A stretch of DNA of 7,328 nucleotides from Prevotellaceae bacterium (GCA_905371275.1 CAJPLH010000098.1:1-7328), one strand, 5' to 3'. Shown: positions 1 to 6,856, numbered from the stretch's first letter. Program-made: numbers and translations. The notes: a model not told the origin generated them from the sequence alone.

Positions 1-33
1 TTCTAAGACAACTCTCGTAATAAAAGTAATATA

Positions 34-2001
34 ATGACCTATCGTCCCGACATTGATGGACTGCGCGCGGTTGCGGTGATTTCCGTCATCCTTTTTCACC
101 TCAACTCCTCGTGGTTGCCTGGTGGTTTCCTCGGAGTAGACATCTTCTTCGTCATCTCCGGCTATCTCATTGGAGGAATTCTCTTCCGAGAACTCTCCAC
201 CAACACTTTTTCGCTCAAAAACTTCTATCTCCGAAGAATGCGCCGCATCTTGCCCGCCTTCTTCGCGGTGCTTATCTTTGTTCTCGTTGTGGGAGGACAA
301 CTGATGGTGCCTGGAAGCGATGATTGGAATCCCACACGCAGGTCTGCTCTGTGGAGTGTTTTCTTCTCTGGGAACATCTTTTTTGCACAAAACACGGACT
401 ATTTTGCACCAACCGTTGAATTGCAACCCCTGAATCACCTTTGGTCGCTAGCGGTGGAAGAACAATTCTACTTCCTCTATCCCCTTATTCTGTTGGTGAT
501 TATGTTTGTGGTGAGAAGTGCGAGTAAGAATGGAAAAAAATTGAATACTCCTGTGATTTGGGTGCTCGTTTTGTTGGCTGTCTTCAGTTTTTCACGCGCA
601 TTCTTCCCCATGAGTTATCACGACTCAGAACTCGTAGCGTATTATCTTCCCCATCTTCGTTTTGGAGAACTTCTCATCGGAGCCATTCTGGCGGTAGCGG
701 TGTCGAACTCTACAAAAGAAATCTCTTCTACGCGTGCTAATGTCGTGGGTTCGCTGGGACTTTTGGTACTCGTTATTTGCTTGACTATTTCTTTCCCTAA
801 CAAATCTCCGTGGTTTCCTGGTTTCGCTGCTGCTATTCCTTGCATCGCTTCTGCTGCTGTGATTTACGCAGGATTGGGAACGAATTGGGTGAAGAATTTG
901 CTTTCCAATCGCGCTGTGGTGTTTGTGGGAAAGATCTCTTATTCTCTCTATTTGTGGCACTGGCCTTTGTTGGCATTTGCTCACTACCTGTTGGGAAAAG
1001 AACTCACACCTCAAGTGCTCGCGGTAGTAGCCTTGCTCACGGTGTTGTTCAGCATTGCTTCTTATTATTTCATAGAGCAACCTCTTCGTCATCGTCAGTG
1101 GTCTTTCTCTCGCACAGGACTGGTTTACTATGTTTTACCTGTGCTTGTGGTCGGGGTATTGTATATGCAAGGCAGAAGCATTCCCGAAGAGATGTTTCCT
1201 TATGTGTATCGTGGAAGTGTGAATGTTTCCGAGAAGGAACTGGCTTACAAAACAGTGGGTGACTCTCTAGGCGACAATCACACGTTGATTATTGGTAACT
1301 CCCATACGATTCAGTTGCACGATTTCTTTGATAAGGTGGCTAAGCACGAAGGTTGGAGTGCTACATTCTCGGGAGTTAATGCTCATTTTCCACAATTATA
1401 TACTGGTGTTCCCACGATTTCAGCCGAACAGTATGAAGAGATATTGCCTCATGTGGGTGAAAAAGGCGATTTCAAAAAGGAATTAGATGCCTTGCGCACC
1501 TATCGTCTTGCGGGAGAACTCGACAAATATAGCACCGTTATCATCAGTCTCAACTGGTGGCATCCAGAATTCATTGCGAAGGCTTTACCTCCTGTTGAAA
1601 ACGTAATTGCGTATTGTTTGCAGGAGGGGAAAAAGGTGATTCTTGTGAATAGCTGTTATACCTACAATACGTATCGTGTTGCAGAAACTTATCATAAAGT
1701 GATGGGAAAAGGCAGCCTGCTCGCGCAAATGCTTCCCGAACCAATTTTGCGCAATGAGGAATATGCGAAAGCTGAGCAAGATTTTGCAGAGGTGAAACAA
1801 GAAATCGATAGTTATTTCCCTCAGGTGCGTTGGATCAATCTTCTTCCGATGCTTCCTGCTGATTTGATGGTCGATGGAAAGTCCGTGCTTTGCAATGGAA
1901 CGCACATCAACATCTTCGGTGCAAACTATCTTGCCGATCAATTCATCAAGAGCGGAGAACGACTGCTTCCTCCGCAAGATTTCACAAAAGTACAGCGTTA
2001 A
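34..2001 (+). CDS. Acyltransferase-3 / SGNH fusion (OafA-type O-acyltransferase)
   Basis: 655-residue membrane protein of the acyltransferase-3 family, whose members move acyl groups, usually acetyl, onto LPS, capsule or other exported glycans. Residues 1-380 carry about 11 hydrophobic segments (roughly 8-23, 34-53, 73-92, 143-161, 172-190, 207-224, 236-254, 262-280, 305-320, 327-347, 362-379). Family hallmarks are the opening RPDIDGLRA, an R-X10-H motif (R11, H22), GVDIFFVISGYLI (34-46), HLWSLAVEEQFYFLYP (135-150), SLYLWHWPL (304-312) and IEQPLR (347-352). Residues about 410-655 form an extracytoplasmic SGNH-like domain with GNSH (421-424, nucleophile Ser423), SLNWWH (505-510) and NGTH (621-624). 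Two positions normally Asp are Asn here (N422, N621), so SGNH catalysis may be altered. The ATG follows an A-rich leader and opens directly on the conserved motif, which supports the start. The promoter is not visible because only 33 bases precede the gene; it could be the last gene of an operon. The acceptor glycan cannot be told from sequence. Confidence 0.93.
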   Translation: MTYRPDIDGLRAVAVISVILFHLNSSWLPGGFLGVDIFFVISGYLIGGILFRELSTNTFSLKNFYLRRMRRILPAFFAVLIFVLVVGGQLMVPGSDDWNPTRRSALWSVFFSGNIFFAQNTDYFAPTVELQPLNHLWSLAVEEQFYFLYPLILLVIMFVVRSASKNGKKLNTPVIWVLVLLAVFSFSRAFFPMSYHDSELVAYYLPHLRFGELLIGAILAVAVSNSTKEISSTRANVVGSLGLLVLVICLTISFPNKSPWFPGFAAAIPCIASAAVIYAGLGTNWVKNLLSNRAVVFVGKISYSLYLWHWPLLAFAHYLLGKELTPQVLAVVALLTVLFSIASYYFIEQPLRHRQWSFSRTGLVYYVLPVLVVGVLYMQGRSIPEEMFPYVYRGSVNVSEKELAYKTVGDSLGDNHTLIIGNSHTIQLHDFFDKVAKHEGWSATFSGVNAHFPQLYTGVPTISAEQYEEILPHVGEKGDFKKELDALRTYRLAGELDKYSTVIISLNWWHPEFIAKALPPVENVIAYCLQEGKKVILVNSCYTYNTYRVAETYHKVMGKGSLLAQMLPEPILRNEEYAKAEQDFAEVKQEIDSYFPQVRWINLLPMLPADLMVDGKSVLCNGTHINIFGANYLADQFIKSGERLLPPQDFTKVQR

Positions 2002-2010
2002 ACCCAAATC

Positions 2011-2052
2011 GGGTATTGTCCGAAAACCTTACACACTTTTCGGACAATACCC
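2011..2052 (+). terminator. 16-bp perfect inverted repeat after the acyltransferase gene
   Basis: Arms at 2011-2026 (GGGTATTGTCCGAAAA) and 2037-2052 are perfect reverse complements around a 10-base loop. The hairpin begins 9 bases after the stop codon, the expected place for a terminator of the upstream gene. There is no clean T-run after the right arm (ATTAGATC follows), and the A/T-rich pairs are on the loop side. An intrinsic terminator or an mRNA 3'-end-stabilising stem are both plausible. Confidence 0.65.
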
Positions 2053-2116
2053 ATTAGATCATTATAGTTCAACTAGTTATTGAAAAGATAACAGTTAATC
2101 CAGACAATAGCCAAAG

Positions 2117-2161
2117 AAAGGAGCGAGAAGGCATCATTTTTTATGACCTTCTCGCTCCTTT
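2117..2161. terminator. Bidirectional terminator between convergent genes
   Basis: A 15-bp perfect stem (2117-2131 with 2147-2161, GGAGCGAGAAGG core) is capped by a further 4 bp (TCAT 2134-2137 with ATGA 2143-2146) around a T5 loop, with a two-base bulge at 2132-2133. On the + strand TTTATTAG covers the end of the stem; on the - strand the stem is followed by a T-rich TTTCTTTGG. It lies between the 3' ends of the acyltransferase (+) and DUF5606 (-) genes, so it can serve both. Confidence 0.8.
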
Positions 2162-2225
2162 ATTAGAAAAGAACTAAACTCTACACATCAAGAGAGGAAT
2201 GGTAGAGGTCGATTTGCTAAGAAAC

Positions 2226-2684
2226 TTACTTCTTGCTAGCTTTTTCTTCTACAGCTTCTTCGGTAACAACCTCAGCATTTTCCAGTACAACGACAAAATC
2301 CTTGTAGCCAGCTTTCACGAGAATGTTATACCATTGCACCAATTTACGGATATCGCTCACGCGAACGCGGTCACGATCCCATGCAGGAAGAGCAACTTCG
2401 TCCATAAATTGAGTAAGTTCTGCTTCAGTAGCTGTTTTGTAGGCAAAGGTAGTGGGTTCACCTTTAAGCGCAGTGCTGATGTTTTGGAACACTTGCATCA
2501 GGGGCACATCGTCAGCTTCGGTGTACATAGTGACATCGCTGAGGGAAGTGACGCGGTCGCGTGCACCAGCAGAGGTGCGGCGAGGGTTTTCTTCAATCGT
2601 TTCAACGATGAGCGTATTGTTGCCACGACCTACGAGTTTGAAGAGTCCAGCTTTGCCGGAGATTGCGAGAATTGTTTCTTGCAT
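2226..2684 (-). CDS. DUF5606 domain protein, function unknown
   Basis: 152-residue soluble protein that I recognise as the DUF5606 family, found in Bacteroidetes and without an established function. The conserved N-terminus MQETILAISGKAGLFKLV runs into a predicted beta-rich segment (residues about 1-60, with NTLIVETIE and VTSLSDVTMYTE). A mostly helical part follows (about 60-135), containing PLMQVFQNI, LPAWDRDRVRVSDIRKLVQWYNIL and KAGYKDFVVVL. The tail is charged and low-complexity (EAVEEKASKK). There is no signal peptide or membrane segment, so a cytoplasmic location is expected. The ATG is supported by the conserved start and by a canonical promoter about 40 bases upstream. It appears monocistronic: it has its own promoter and the shared terminator at 2117-2161. 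My recollection, not checked, is that homologues often sit near housekeeping genes such as def in other Bacteroidetes; that context is absent here. Family call is fairly firm; function is unknown. Confidence 0.88.
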   Translation of the reverse strand: MQETILAISGKAGLFKLVGRGNNTLIVETIEENPRRTSAGARDRVTSLSDVTMYTEADDVPLMQVFQNISTALKGEPTTFAYKTATEAELTQFMDEVALPAWDRDRVRVSDIRKLVQWYNILVKAGYKDFVVVLENAEVVTEEAVEEKASKK

Positions 2685-2724
2685 ATTCGTTTGTTATTAT
2701 TGTTTCGAGAGAAAATAGCGGTTG

Positions 2725-2756
2725 CAAATTTACGGCTTTATTTCAACTTACCCAAA
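2725..2756 (-). promoter_or_regulatory. Bacteroidetes-type promoter for the DUF5606 gene
   Basis: Read on the - strand, TTTG (2756-2753) is followed after exactly 20 bases by TAAATTTG (2732-2725), a perfect match to the Bacteroides -33/-7 consensus. Transcription would begin near 2718-2720, giving a leader of roughly 35 bases before the ATG at 2684. The promoter lies wholly between the two - strand genes. Confidence 0.82.
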
Positions 2757-2773
2757 AAACGGCCTTGGAAATG

Positions 2774-2789
2774 CAACTTATATGAGTTG
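2774..2789 (-). terminator. Weak hairpin just past the GH84 stop
   Basis: CAACT (2774-2778) and AGTTG (2785-2789) can form a 5-bp stem with a 6-base loop, 5 bases beyond the GH84 stop codon on the - strand. No U-tract follows. It is the only stem I see between the GH84 gene and the DUF5606 promoter, so read-through into DUF5606 is possible. Confidence 0.25.
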
Positions 2790-2793
2790 GTTT

Positions 2794-5031
2794 TTAGTCT
2801 TTTACAAATTTGAAATGGTGGAAATTCAATTGCTGTTCAGCACCGCTGATGTTGGTGATGCGAATAGCGCGCACCGTCATCCCACCCAGTTCATTGCCCG
2901 TGTGAATCACCTGGTCTTTATCGTTGTAGTGGAGCAATGCCACCTTTTGCCAAGAGCCATCGGGACGAAGACATTCGAGTTGGAAGAGAGGAGCAGTGCC
3001 CGTCTTGCCAAAGTTGAAGTCCATACCACGCAGTGTCACAGGACGATCTGTGGTGAGCGTGAAGTGCGAACCCACAGGCCAGGTGATGATTTCGTGAGAA
3101 GGAGCCACTTTCACTTCGCTACCATAGATGCTGATGGGTTGGAGTTTAAGTTGAGGCACGTCGGTGTCGATGGTGAAGGGTTGATATTGCGTCACCACTT
3201 CGTAGTGAGTACCAGCCTGCGCATTCATCTTCTCGGTAGCCACCGCAAAGAGTTTGTTGAGTGCAGGAAGAAAACGGAGTGTTCCGAGTTTGATGCCCGT
3301 TTGATACTCGTGGAGCACATTGCGGTTAGCCTCGAGATCATACATTTGTTTCTGCAAAGCTCGAGCACGCTGATATTGAGCGTCAAAACTCATCAAGGGA
3401 GCACCATTGTCTCCATTTTTTTCTTGACCTTTCGCCACGAGTTCAGCAATATTCGTCACCGTTTCTCCATATTGCGCCAAAAGTTTACCTTGCAGCAACC
3501 AAGGTTGCAATTCCTCGATGAGCCAAGGATTCGTTTTGTCCGTCATGAGGAGATCGCACGAAGTGGCGAGCGACTGCGCGTGTTCGCGAAGTTGAGTCGC
3601 TGTGGAGAGGTCGCCTTTCATTGCCTGGTCGCAAAGCGTTTTCAGCTCACGGCTTTCATCGCGTCGGAATCCATGTCCGTTAGGACCCAAATCTTCGTTG
3701 TAAGAAGCAAACACCTGCAACGCTTCACTCTGCGCAGGAAGCAAGTCTTCTATGGCGCGTTTCCAAGAACTCATCGCATCGTAAGGCTTCATATTCCACA
3801 GATAGTCTGCGAGAGAATAAAGAGAAATCTTAGAACTCTCGGCATATTGCATTGGGTTGCTCACAAAACCCGAGAGATCGTCAGCAATGTCAAGCCCATT
3901 GCCATAGGTGGGACCGAGGAGAAGGTGGTCGCGCACAAAGTCATTGACGGGGAAGTTGAACCAAATGTAGCCTTTGCGACGGATGCGCTCATTGATCCAG
4001 TTCATCCCTTCCTTCTCGATGGTGTGCACCACGCTGTTGCCCGTCCACATCACCTCGATGCCAGGACGAAGGTGTTGTCCCAAAGTGTGGAGATAAACAT
4101 CTCCCTTGCCGCTCCATGCACGGTTGTAGATGGTGGGGCAGAGCAGGAGGGGAGAAACATCACCGTGTTTTCGCACAAACGCAGAGTCAACATAGTTGAG
4201 CAATTCCGCTTGTTTTTCTGCACGAGAACCTTCGCCTGAAATATCGTCAAAGAAAACAGCAAAGGAACGGATGCCAAGACCATACATCTTCTCGAGTTTA
4301 TTCACGAGATTGTCGCGATCTTCGTTCGTCCATTTGATGTCAAGTCCAGGGTGAATCGCCCAGTAGAAATTCACACCGCGTTGGTGAGCGCGAACATTGA
4401 GTTCTTGGAGCAGTTTTGCCTCCTGTTCGGGATAGGCTTCGCGCCAATGCTGACGGTGATATGGGTCGTCTTTAGGTCCATAGATGTAAACATTCATCTT
4501 GTTGCGACCATAGAAGTCAATTTGTCGCAAGCGGTGCTCGTGACTCCAAGGACGTCCGTAGAAACCTTCGATCGCTCCGCGGAATTTCACATCCGGCCAG
4601 TCTTGAATCGTGCAAGTCTCGAGCTGTCCTTTAGACATCATATCGCGCAAAGTTTGCACACCATAATATAGTCCGCGTTCATCGCGCCCCGCAATGACCA
4701 CCCCCTTAGGACCCACAGCCATGTAGTAACCTTCTTCATGCTGAGGTACCAGTTTTTTGAACTTATTGACGCTACGGTCGCCCACAACGCCGAGAGTGAT
4801 GCGGAAAGGCGCAGACTTTGTGGCTTTTTTCACATTGATGTCAGAGAGAGCCGCCACGGCATAGGACGTTAGTCTTTGACGGTCGGCAGTCACGGACCAT
4901 GTTTTGGGAGCTGCAAACAAATGGCGCGAAGAAGTCACGCTATGAGGCACGGGGTTCACCCTTTCCACTTGAGCTTGTGCTCCGATGGCAAGGCTAGAAC
5001 ATATCGTGAGAGATAGCAAAAAGGCTTTCAT
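2794..5031 (-). CDS. Secreted GH84 beta-N-acetylglucosaminidase (O-GlcNAcase-like)
   Basis: 745-residue glycoside hydrolase of family 84, expected to remove terminal beta-linked GlcNAc from glycans or glycoproteins by substrate-assisted catalysis in the periplasm or at the cell surface. It has a Sec signal peptide (about 1-20, ending AIGAQA before QVER), an N-terminal GH20b-like domain (about 22-145), the GH84 barrel (about 146-430), a helical region (about 430-605) and a C-terminal beta-sandwich (about 610-745). FFDDISGEG (260-268) holds the catalytic pair D262/D263. GFYGRPW (156-162), GPKDDPYH (K187), Y302, T330, W357, N359, D364 and N392 match known substrate-binding residues of the B. thetaiotaomicron enzyme with a constant offset of about 20. 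The 5031 start is chosen because it begins the signal peptide and lies just past a strong promoter; the frame stays open to 5199 but that part has no signal peptide. The LTIC sequence near residue 11 is not a good lipobox. No SusC/SusD genes are beside it. Confidence 0.95.
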   Translation of the reverse strand: MKAFLLSLTICSSLAIGAQAQVERVNPVPHSVTSSRHLFAAPKTWSVTADRQRLTSYAVAALSDINVKKATKSAPFRITLGVVGDRSVNKFKKLVPQHEEGYYMAVGPKGVVIAGRDERGLYYGVQTLRDMMSKGQLETCTIQDWPDVKFRGAIEGFYGRPWSHEHRLRQIDFYGRNKMNVYIYGPKDDPYHRQHWREAYPEQEAKLLQELNVRAHQRGVNFYWAIHPGLDIKWTNEDRDNLVNKLEKMYGLGIRSFAVFFDDISGEGSRAEKQAELLNYVDSAFVRKHGDVSPLLLCPTIYNRAWSGKGDVYLHTLGQHLRPGIEVMWTGNSVVHTIEKEGMNWINERIRRKGYIWFNFPVNDFVRDHLLLGPTYGNGLDIADDLSGFVSNPMQYAESSKISLYSLADYLWNMKPYDAMSSWKRAIEDLLPAQSEALQVFASYNEDLGPNGHGFRRDESRELKTLCDQAMKGDLSTATQLREHAQSLATSCDLLMTDKTNPWLIEELQPWLLQGKLLAQYGETVTNIAELVAKGQEKNGDNGAPLMSFDAQYQRARALQKQMYDLEANRNVLHEYQTGIKLGTLRFLPALNKLFAVATEKMNAQAGTHYEVVTQYQPFTIDTDVPQLKLQPISIYGSEVKVAPSHEIITWPVGSHFTLTTDRPVTLRGMDFNFGKTGTAPLFQLECLRPDGSWQKVALLHYNDKDQVIHTGNELGGMTVRAIRITNISGAEQQLNFHHFKFVKD

Positions 5032-5058
5032 TGTGTGATTTATGAGAATGTTATACCG

Positions 5059-5090
5059 CAAATATAGCACAAAACGGCTGAAGTTCCAAA
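5059..5090 (-). promoter_or_regulatory. Bacteroidetes-type promoter for the GH84 gene
   Basis: On the - strand, TTTG (5090-5087), a 20-base spacer, and TATATTTG (5066-5059) match the Bacteroides -33/-7 consensus exactly. The predicted start site is near 5051-5054, leaving only about 20 bases of A/T-rich leader before the ATG at 5031. This also argues against the longer in-frame start at 5199, which lies upstream of the promoter. Confidence 0.87.
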
Positions 5091-5099
5091 AAAAGTAGT

Positions 5100-5107
5100 T
5101 ACTTTTG
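5100..5107 (+). promoter_or_regulatory. Probable -7 box of the pepT promoter
   Basis: TACTTTTG fits TAnnTTTG. No TTTG is seen 19-21 bases upstream (5076-5079 reads GGCT), so the -33 half is poor. The box lies between the arms of a small inverted repeat (GTTAC 5098-5102, GTAAC 5110-5114). Transcription from here would give pepT a leader of roughly 115 bases. The expected -33 position falls between the -33 and -7 of the GH84 promoter on the other strand. Confidence 0.5.
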
Positions 5108-5229
5108 TAGTAACAACCGAACATTATAGCGTTTATTTCCTTCTTGTGGTGAATCGTGCCGTGGAAAAATCTATAAAGATGCATTTTGTAATGAATCATT
5201 TCAAACCCAAATCATAGAACAACAATAAA

Positions 5230-6459
5230 ATGACGAACATCGTAGACCGTTTTCTTAAATATGTAAGTTTCGACACGCAAAGCGACGAAAACAGCACCAC
5301 CACTCCCAGCACGGAGAAGCAATTTCGACTGGCGGAATATTTAGTAGAAGAATTGAAATCCATTGGATTGTCTGAGGTGGAAATGGATGAAATGGGATAT
5401 GTCTATGCCACTCTTCCTGCCAACATCGACAAAAAGGTGCCCACCATTGGTTTCATAGCTCACATGGACACGAGTCCCGATGCTTCGGGCGAGAATGTGC
5501 GTCCGCGCATTGTGAAAAACTATGATGGCACCGACATTGTGCTTGATGCAGAAGCCGGCATTGTGACGAGTGTGGAAAAATTCCCAGAACTCCTTCGCCA
5601 CGTGGGAGAAGACATCATTGTCACTGACGGACACACCCTTCTTGGTGCAGACGACAAAGCAGGTATTGCTGAAATTGTTTCTGCCATGGAATATCTCTTG
5701 GCGCATCCCGAAATCAAACACGGAAAAGTGCGTGTCGGTTTCAATCCCGATGAAGAAATTGGACTCGGCGCGCATAAGTTTGATGTCAAGAAATTTGGTT
5801 GCGAATGGGCTTACACCATGGACGGCGGTGAGCGCGGTGAATTGGAGTTTGAAAATTTCAATGCCGCTTCTGCCAAAATAGACATCACCGGAGTGAGTGT
5901 CCATCCTGGTTATGCCAAAGACAAGATGATCAATGCCGCCCGTCTGGCCACAGAACTTGTGCAAAAGATGCCCGAATTTGAGACCCCCGAACACACCACA
6001 GGCTTCGAAGGCTTCTTCCACCTCACCAATTTGTCGGGCACAGTGGAGCGTGCGCAAGTGGCATTTATCATTCGCGACCACGATCGTGAACGCTTTGAAG
6101 CGCGCAAGGCTATGTTGCGTGGATTGGTGCAAGGCATGAATGCCAAATATGGTTATGAAGCTTTGCAACTCACGCTGAGCGACACCTATTACAATATGCG
6201 TGAGAAGGTGGAACCTGTGATGCACATCATCGACATAGCGAAAGAAGCTATGGAAATGGCTGAAGTGACACCAGAAATCAAAGCCATTCGCGGTGGCACA
6301 GATGGTGCGCAGCTGTCGTTTATGGGACTTCCTTGTCCCAATGTTTTCGCTGGTGGCTTGAATTTCCACGGTGCACACGAGTTCTTGCCCATTCCCAACC
6401 TCGAAAAGGCCAGTGAAGTGGTAGTGAACATTGTGAAACTCACGGCCGAACGTTTCTAA
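5230..6459 (+). CDS. pepT: Peptidase T (tripeptide aminopeptidase, M20B)
   Basis: 409-residue cytoplasmic di-zinc aminopeptidase, close to the 408 residues of E. coli PepT, that removes the N-terminal residue from tripeptides. The N-terminus MTNIVDRFLKYVSFDTQSDE matches the family, followed by AHMDTSPD (H78 zinc ligand, D80), GADDKAGIAE (D141 bridging ligand), NPDEEIGLGA (E175/E176, general base and ligand), TMDGG (D198) and NFHGAHEF (H380 ligand). The lid or dimerisation domain spans roughly 210-325 and contains GVSVHPGYAKDKMINA. All expected metal and catalytic residues are present, so the enzyme should be active. There is no signal peptide. The ATG follows an A-rich sequence (ACAACAATAAA), typical for this phylum. 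It is transcribed away from the GH84 gene and ends before a strong terminator, so it appears monocistronic. The likely role is final peptide breakdown for amino acid nutrition. Confidence 0.97.
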   Translation: MTNIVDRFLKYVSFDTQSDENSTTTPSTEKQFRLAEYLVEELKSIGLSEVEMDEMGYVYATLPANIDKKVPTIGFIAHMDTSPDASGENVRPRIVKNYDGTDIVLDAEAGIVTSVEKFPELLRHVGEDIIVTDGHTLLGADDKAGIAEIVSAMEYLLAHPEIKHGKVRVGFNPDEEIGLGAHKFDVKKFGCEWAYTMDGGERGELEFENFNAASAKIDITGVSVHPGYAKDKMINAARLATELVQKMPEFETPEHTTGFEGFFHLTNLSGTVERAQVAFIIRDHDRERFEARKAMLRGLVQGMNAKYGYEALQLTLSDTYYNMREKVEPVMHIIDIAKEAMEMAEVTPEIKAIRGGTDGAQLSFMGLPCPNVFAGGLNFHGAHEFLPIPNLEKASEVVVNIVKLTAERF

Positions 6460-6465
6460 CGACTT

Positions 6466-6489
6466 AGTGTTCTCTCGCTTGCGAGCACT
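6466..6489 (+). terminator. Small hairpin right after pepT
   Basis: CTCGC (6474-6478) and GCGAG (6481-6485) pair around TT, extended by AGTG (6466-6469) with CACT (6486-6489) across a 4-base bulge. It starts 7 bases after the stop and is followed by TGTGATTTTTC. A 2-base loop is tight, so it may act only as an auxiliary 3'-end structure ahead of the larger terminator. Confidence 0.35.
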
Positions 6490-6526
6490 TGTGATTTTTC
6501 TTTCGCAACCGACAGGGTATTTGATA

Positions 6527-6570
6527 AAGGAGATGCTGCAAAAACGCGTTTTGCAGCATCTCCTTATTTT
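6527..6570 (+). terminator. Strong intrinsic terminator of pepT
   Basis: A 17-bp perfect stem joins 6527-6543 to 6549-6565 (AAGGAGATGCTGC core) around the 5-base loop ACGCG, followed by ATTTT. It lies 67 bases downstream of the pepT stop. On the - strand the stem is followed by ATCAAATACC, a weaker tail, so it works mainly for the + strand. Confidence 0.85.
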
Positions 6571-6587
6571 ATGAAAAGTGAGCCTTT

Positions 6588-6660
6588 GTTTTATAGAAAA
6601 CGATACGTTGTTTTGTTGAAAACGACACGTTGTTTTGTTGAAAACAAGCCGTCATTTTTT
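6588..6660 (+). repeat. 22-bp tandem repeat, about three units
   Basis: Units begin at 6595, 6617 and 6639. Units 1 and 2 match at 20 of 22 positions (unit 2: TGAAAACGACACGTTGTTTT then GT); unit 3 matches unit 2 at 16 of 22. Within the array the dyad GTTTT-N4-AAAAC occurs three times at exact 22-bp spacing (6588-6601, 6610-6623, 6632-6645), close to two helical turns. It lies just after the pepT terminator. It could be a protein-binding array, a structured RNA segment or a neutral tandem duplication. Confidence 0.85.
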
Positions 6661-6784
6661 GCAATCGACGTGTATCTTTTCAAAGAACAATTTGGAGTCA
6701 CAACAGACAAAAGAGGTGTTCGAAATCGAGATACGAAAAACGAGGTGTTGAATTGTGTGAAAATATCTGTAACCTCCTTCTTTC

Positions 6785-6810
6785 ACGCGCGCGCATACGC
6801 GCGTATGTAC
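6785..6810 (+). repeat. CG-alternating palindromic block, left copy
   Basis: The block contains nine alternating C/G bases (6786-6794) and a 14-bp perfect palindrome CATACGCGCGTATG (6794-6807). It also holds GCGCG-CATA-CGCGC (6789-6802), the same layout as in the right block. Composition is sharply GC-rich against an A/T-rich background. It sits 13 bases upstream of the left 24-bp repeat. Confidence 0.75.
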
Positions 6811-6823
6811 AAGAGTTTTTGTG

Positions 6824-6847
6824 TTTTTGCTGTCACAAGTGTCACAC
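6824..6847 (+). repeat. 24-bp inverted repeat, left copy
   Basis: The segment ends in GTCACAAGTGTCACAC and is a perfect reverse complement of 7018-7041, with 170 bases between them. It contains GTCAC twice with a 9-base period and a near-palindrome TGTCACAAGTGTCA. Together with the adjacent CG block it forms one half of a symmetric composite element. Confidence 0.9.
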
Positions 6848-6856
6848 GTTACTTCG

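Noticed and set aside
2199..2813. 204-codon + strand frame over the DUF5606 gene
   Set aside because: The opposite strand holds a conserved family with a consensus promoter, so this frame is a shadow.
2722..4239. 505-codon open frame on the + strand antisense to GH84
   Set aside because: It is the mirror of a conserved coding sequence, is rich in His/Arg/Val from reversed codons, and has no recognisable domain.
4999..5031. Lipoprotein signal for GH84 (Cys at residue 11)
   Set aside because: LTIC has Ile before Cys and lies within the hydrophobic core; a signal peptidase I site at AQA/QV fits better.
5032..5199. 56-residue N-terminal extension of the GH84 frame
   Set aside because: It lies upstream of a perfect promoter for the shorter form and would bury the signal peptide that starts at 5031.
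5341..6378. 345-codon frame antisense to pepT
   Set aside because: It overlaps an unambiguous peptidase gene and has shadow-type composition with no family match that I can see.
6588..6660. Possible CRISPR array
   Set aside because: The 22-bp units are directly adjacent without unique spacers, and no cas gene is present.
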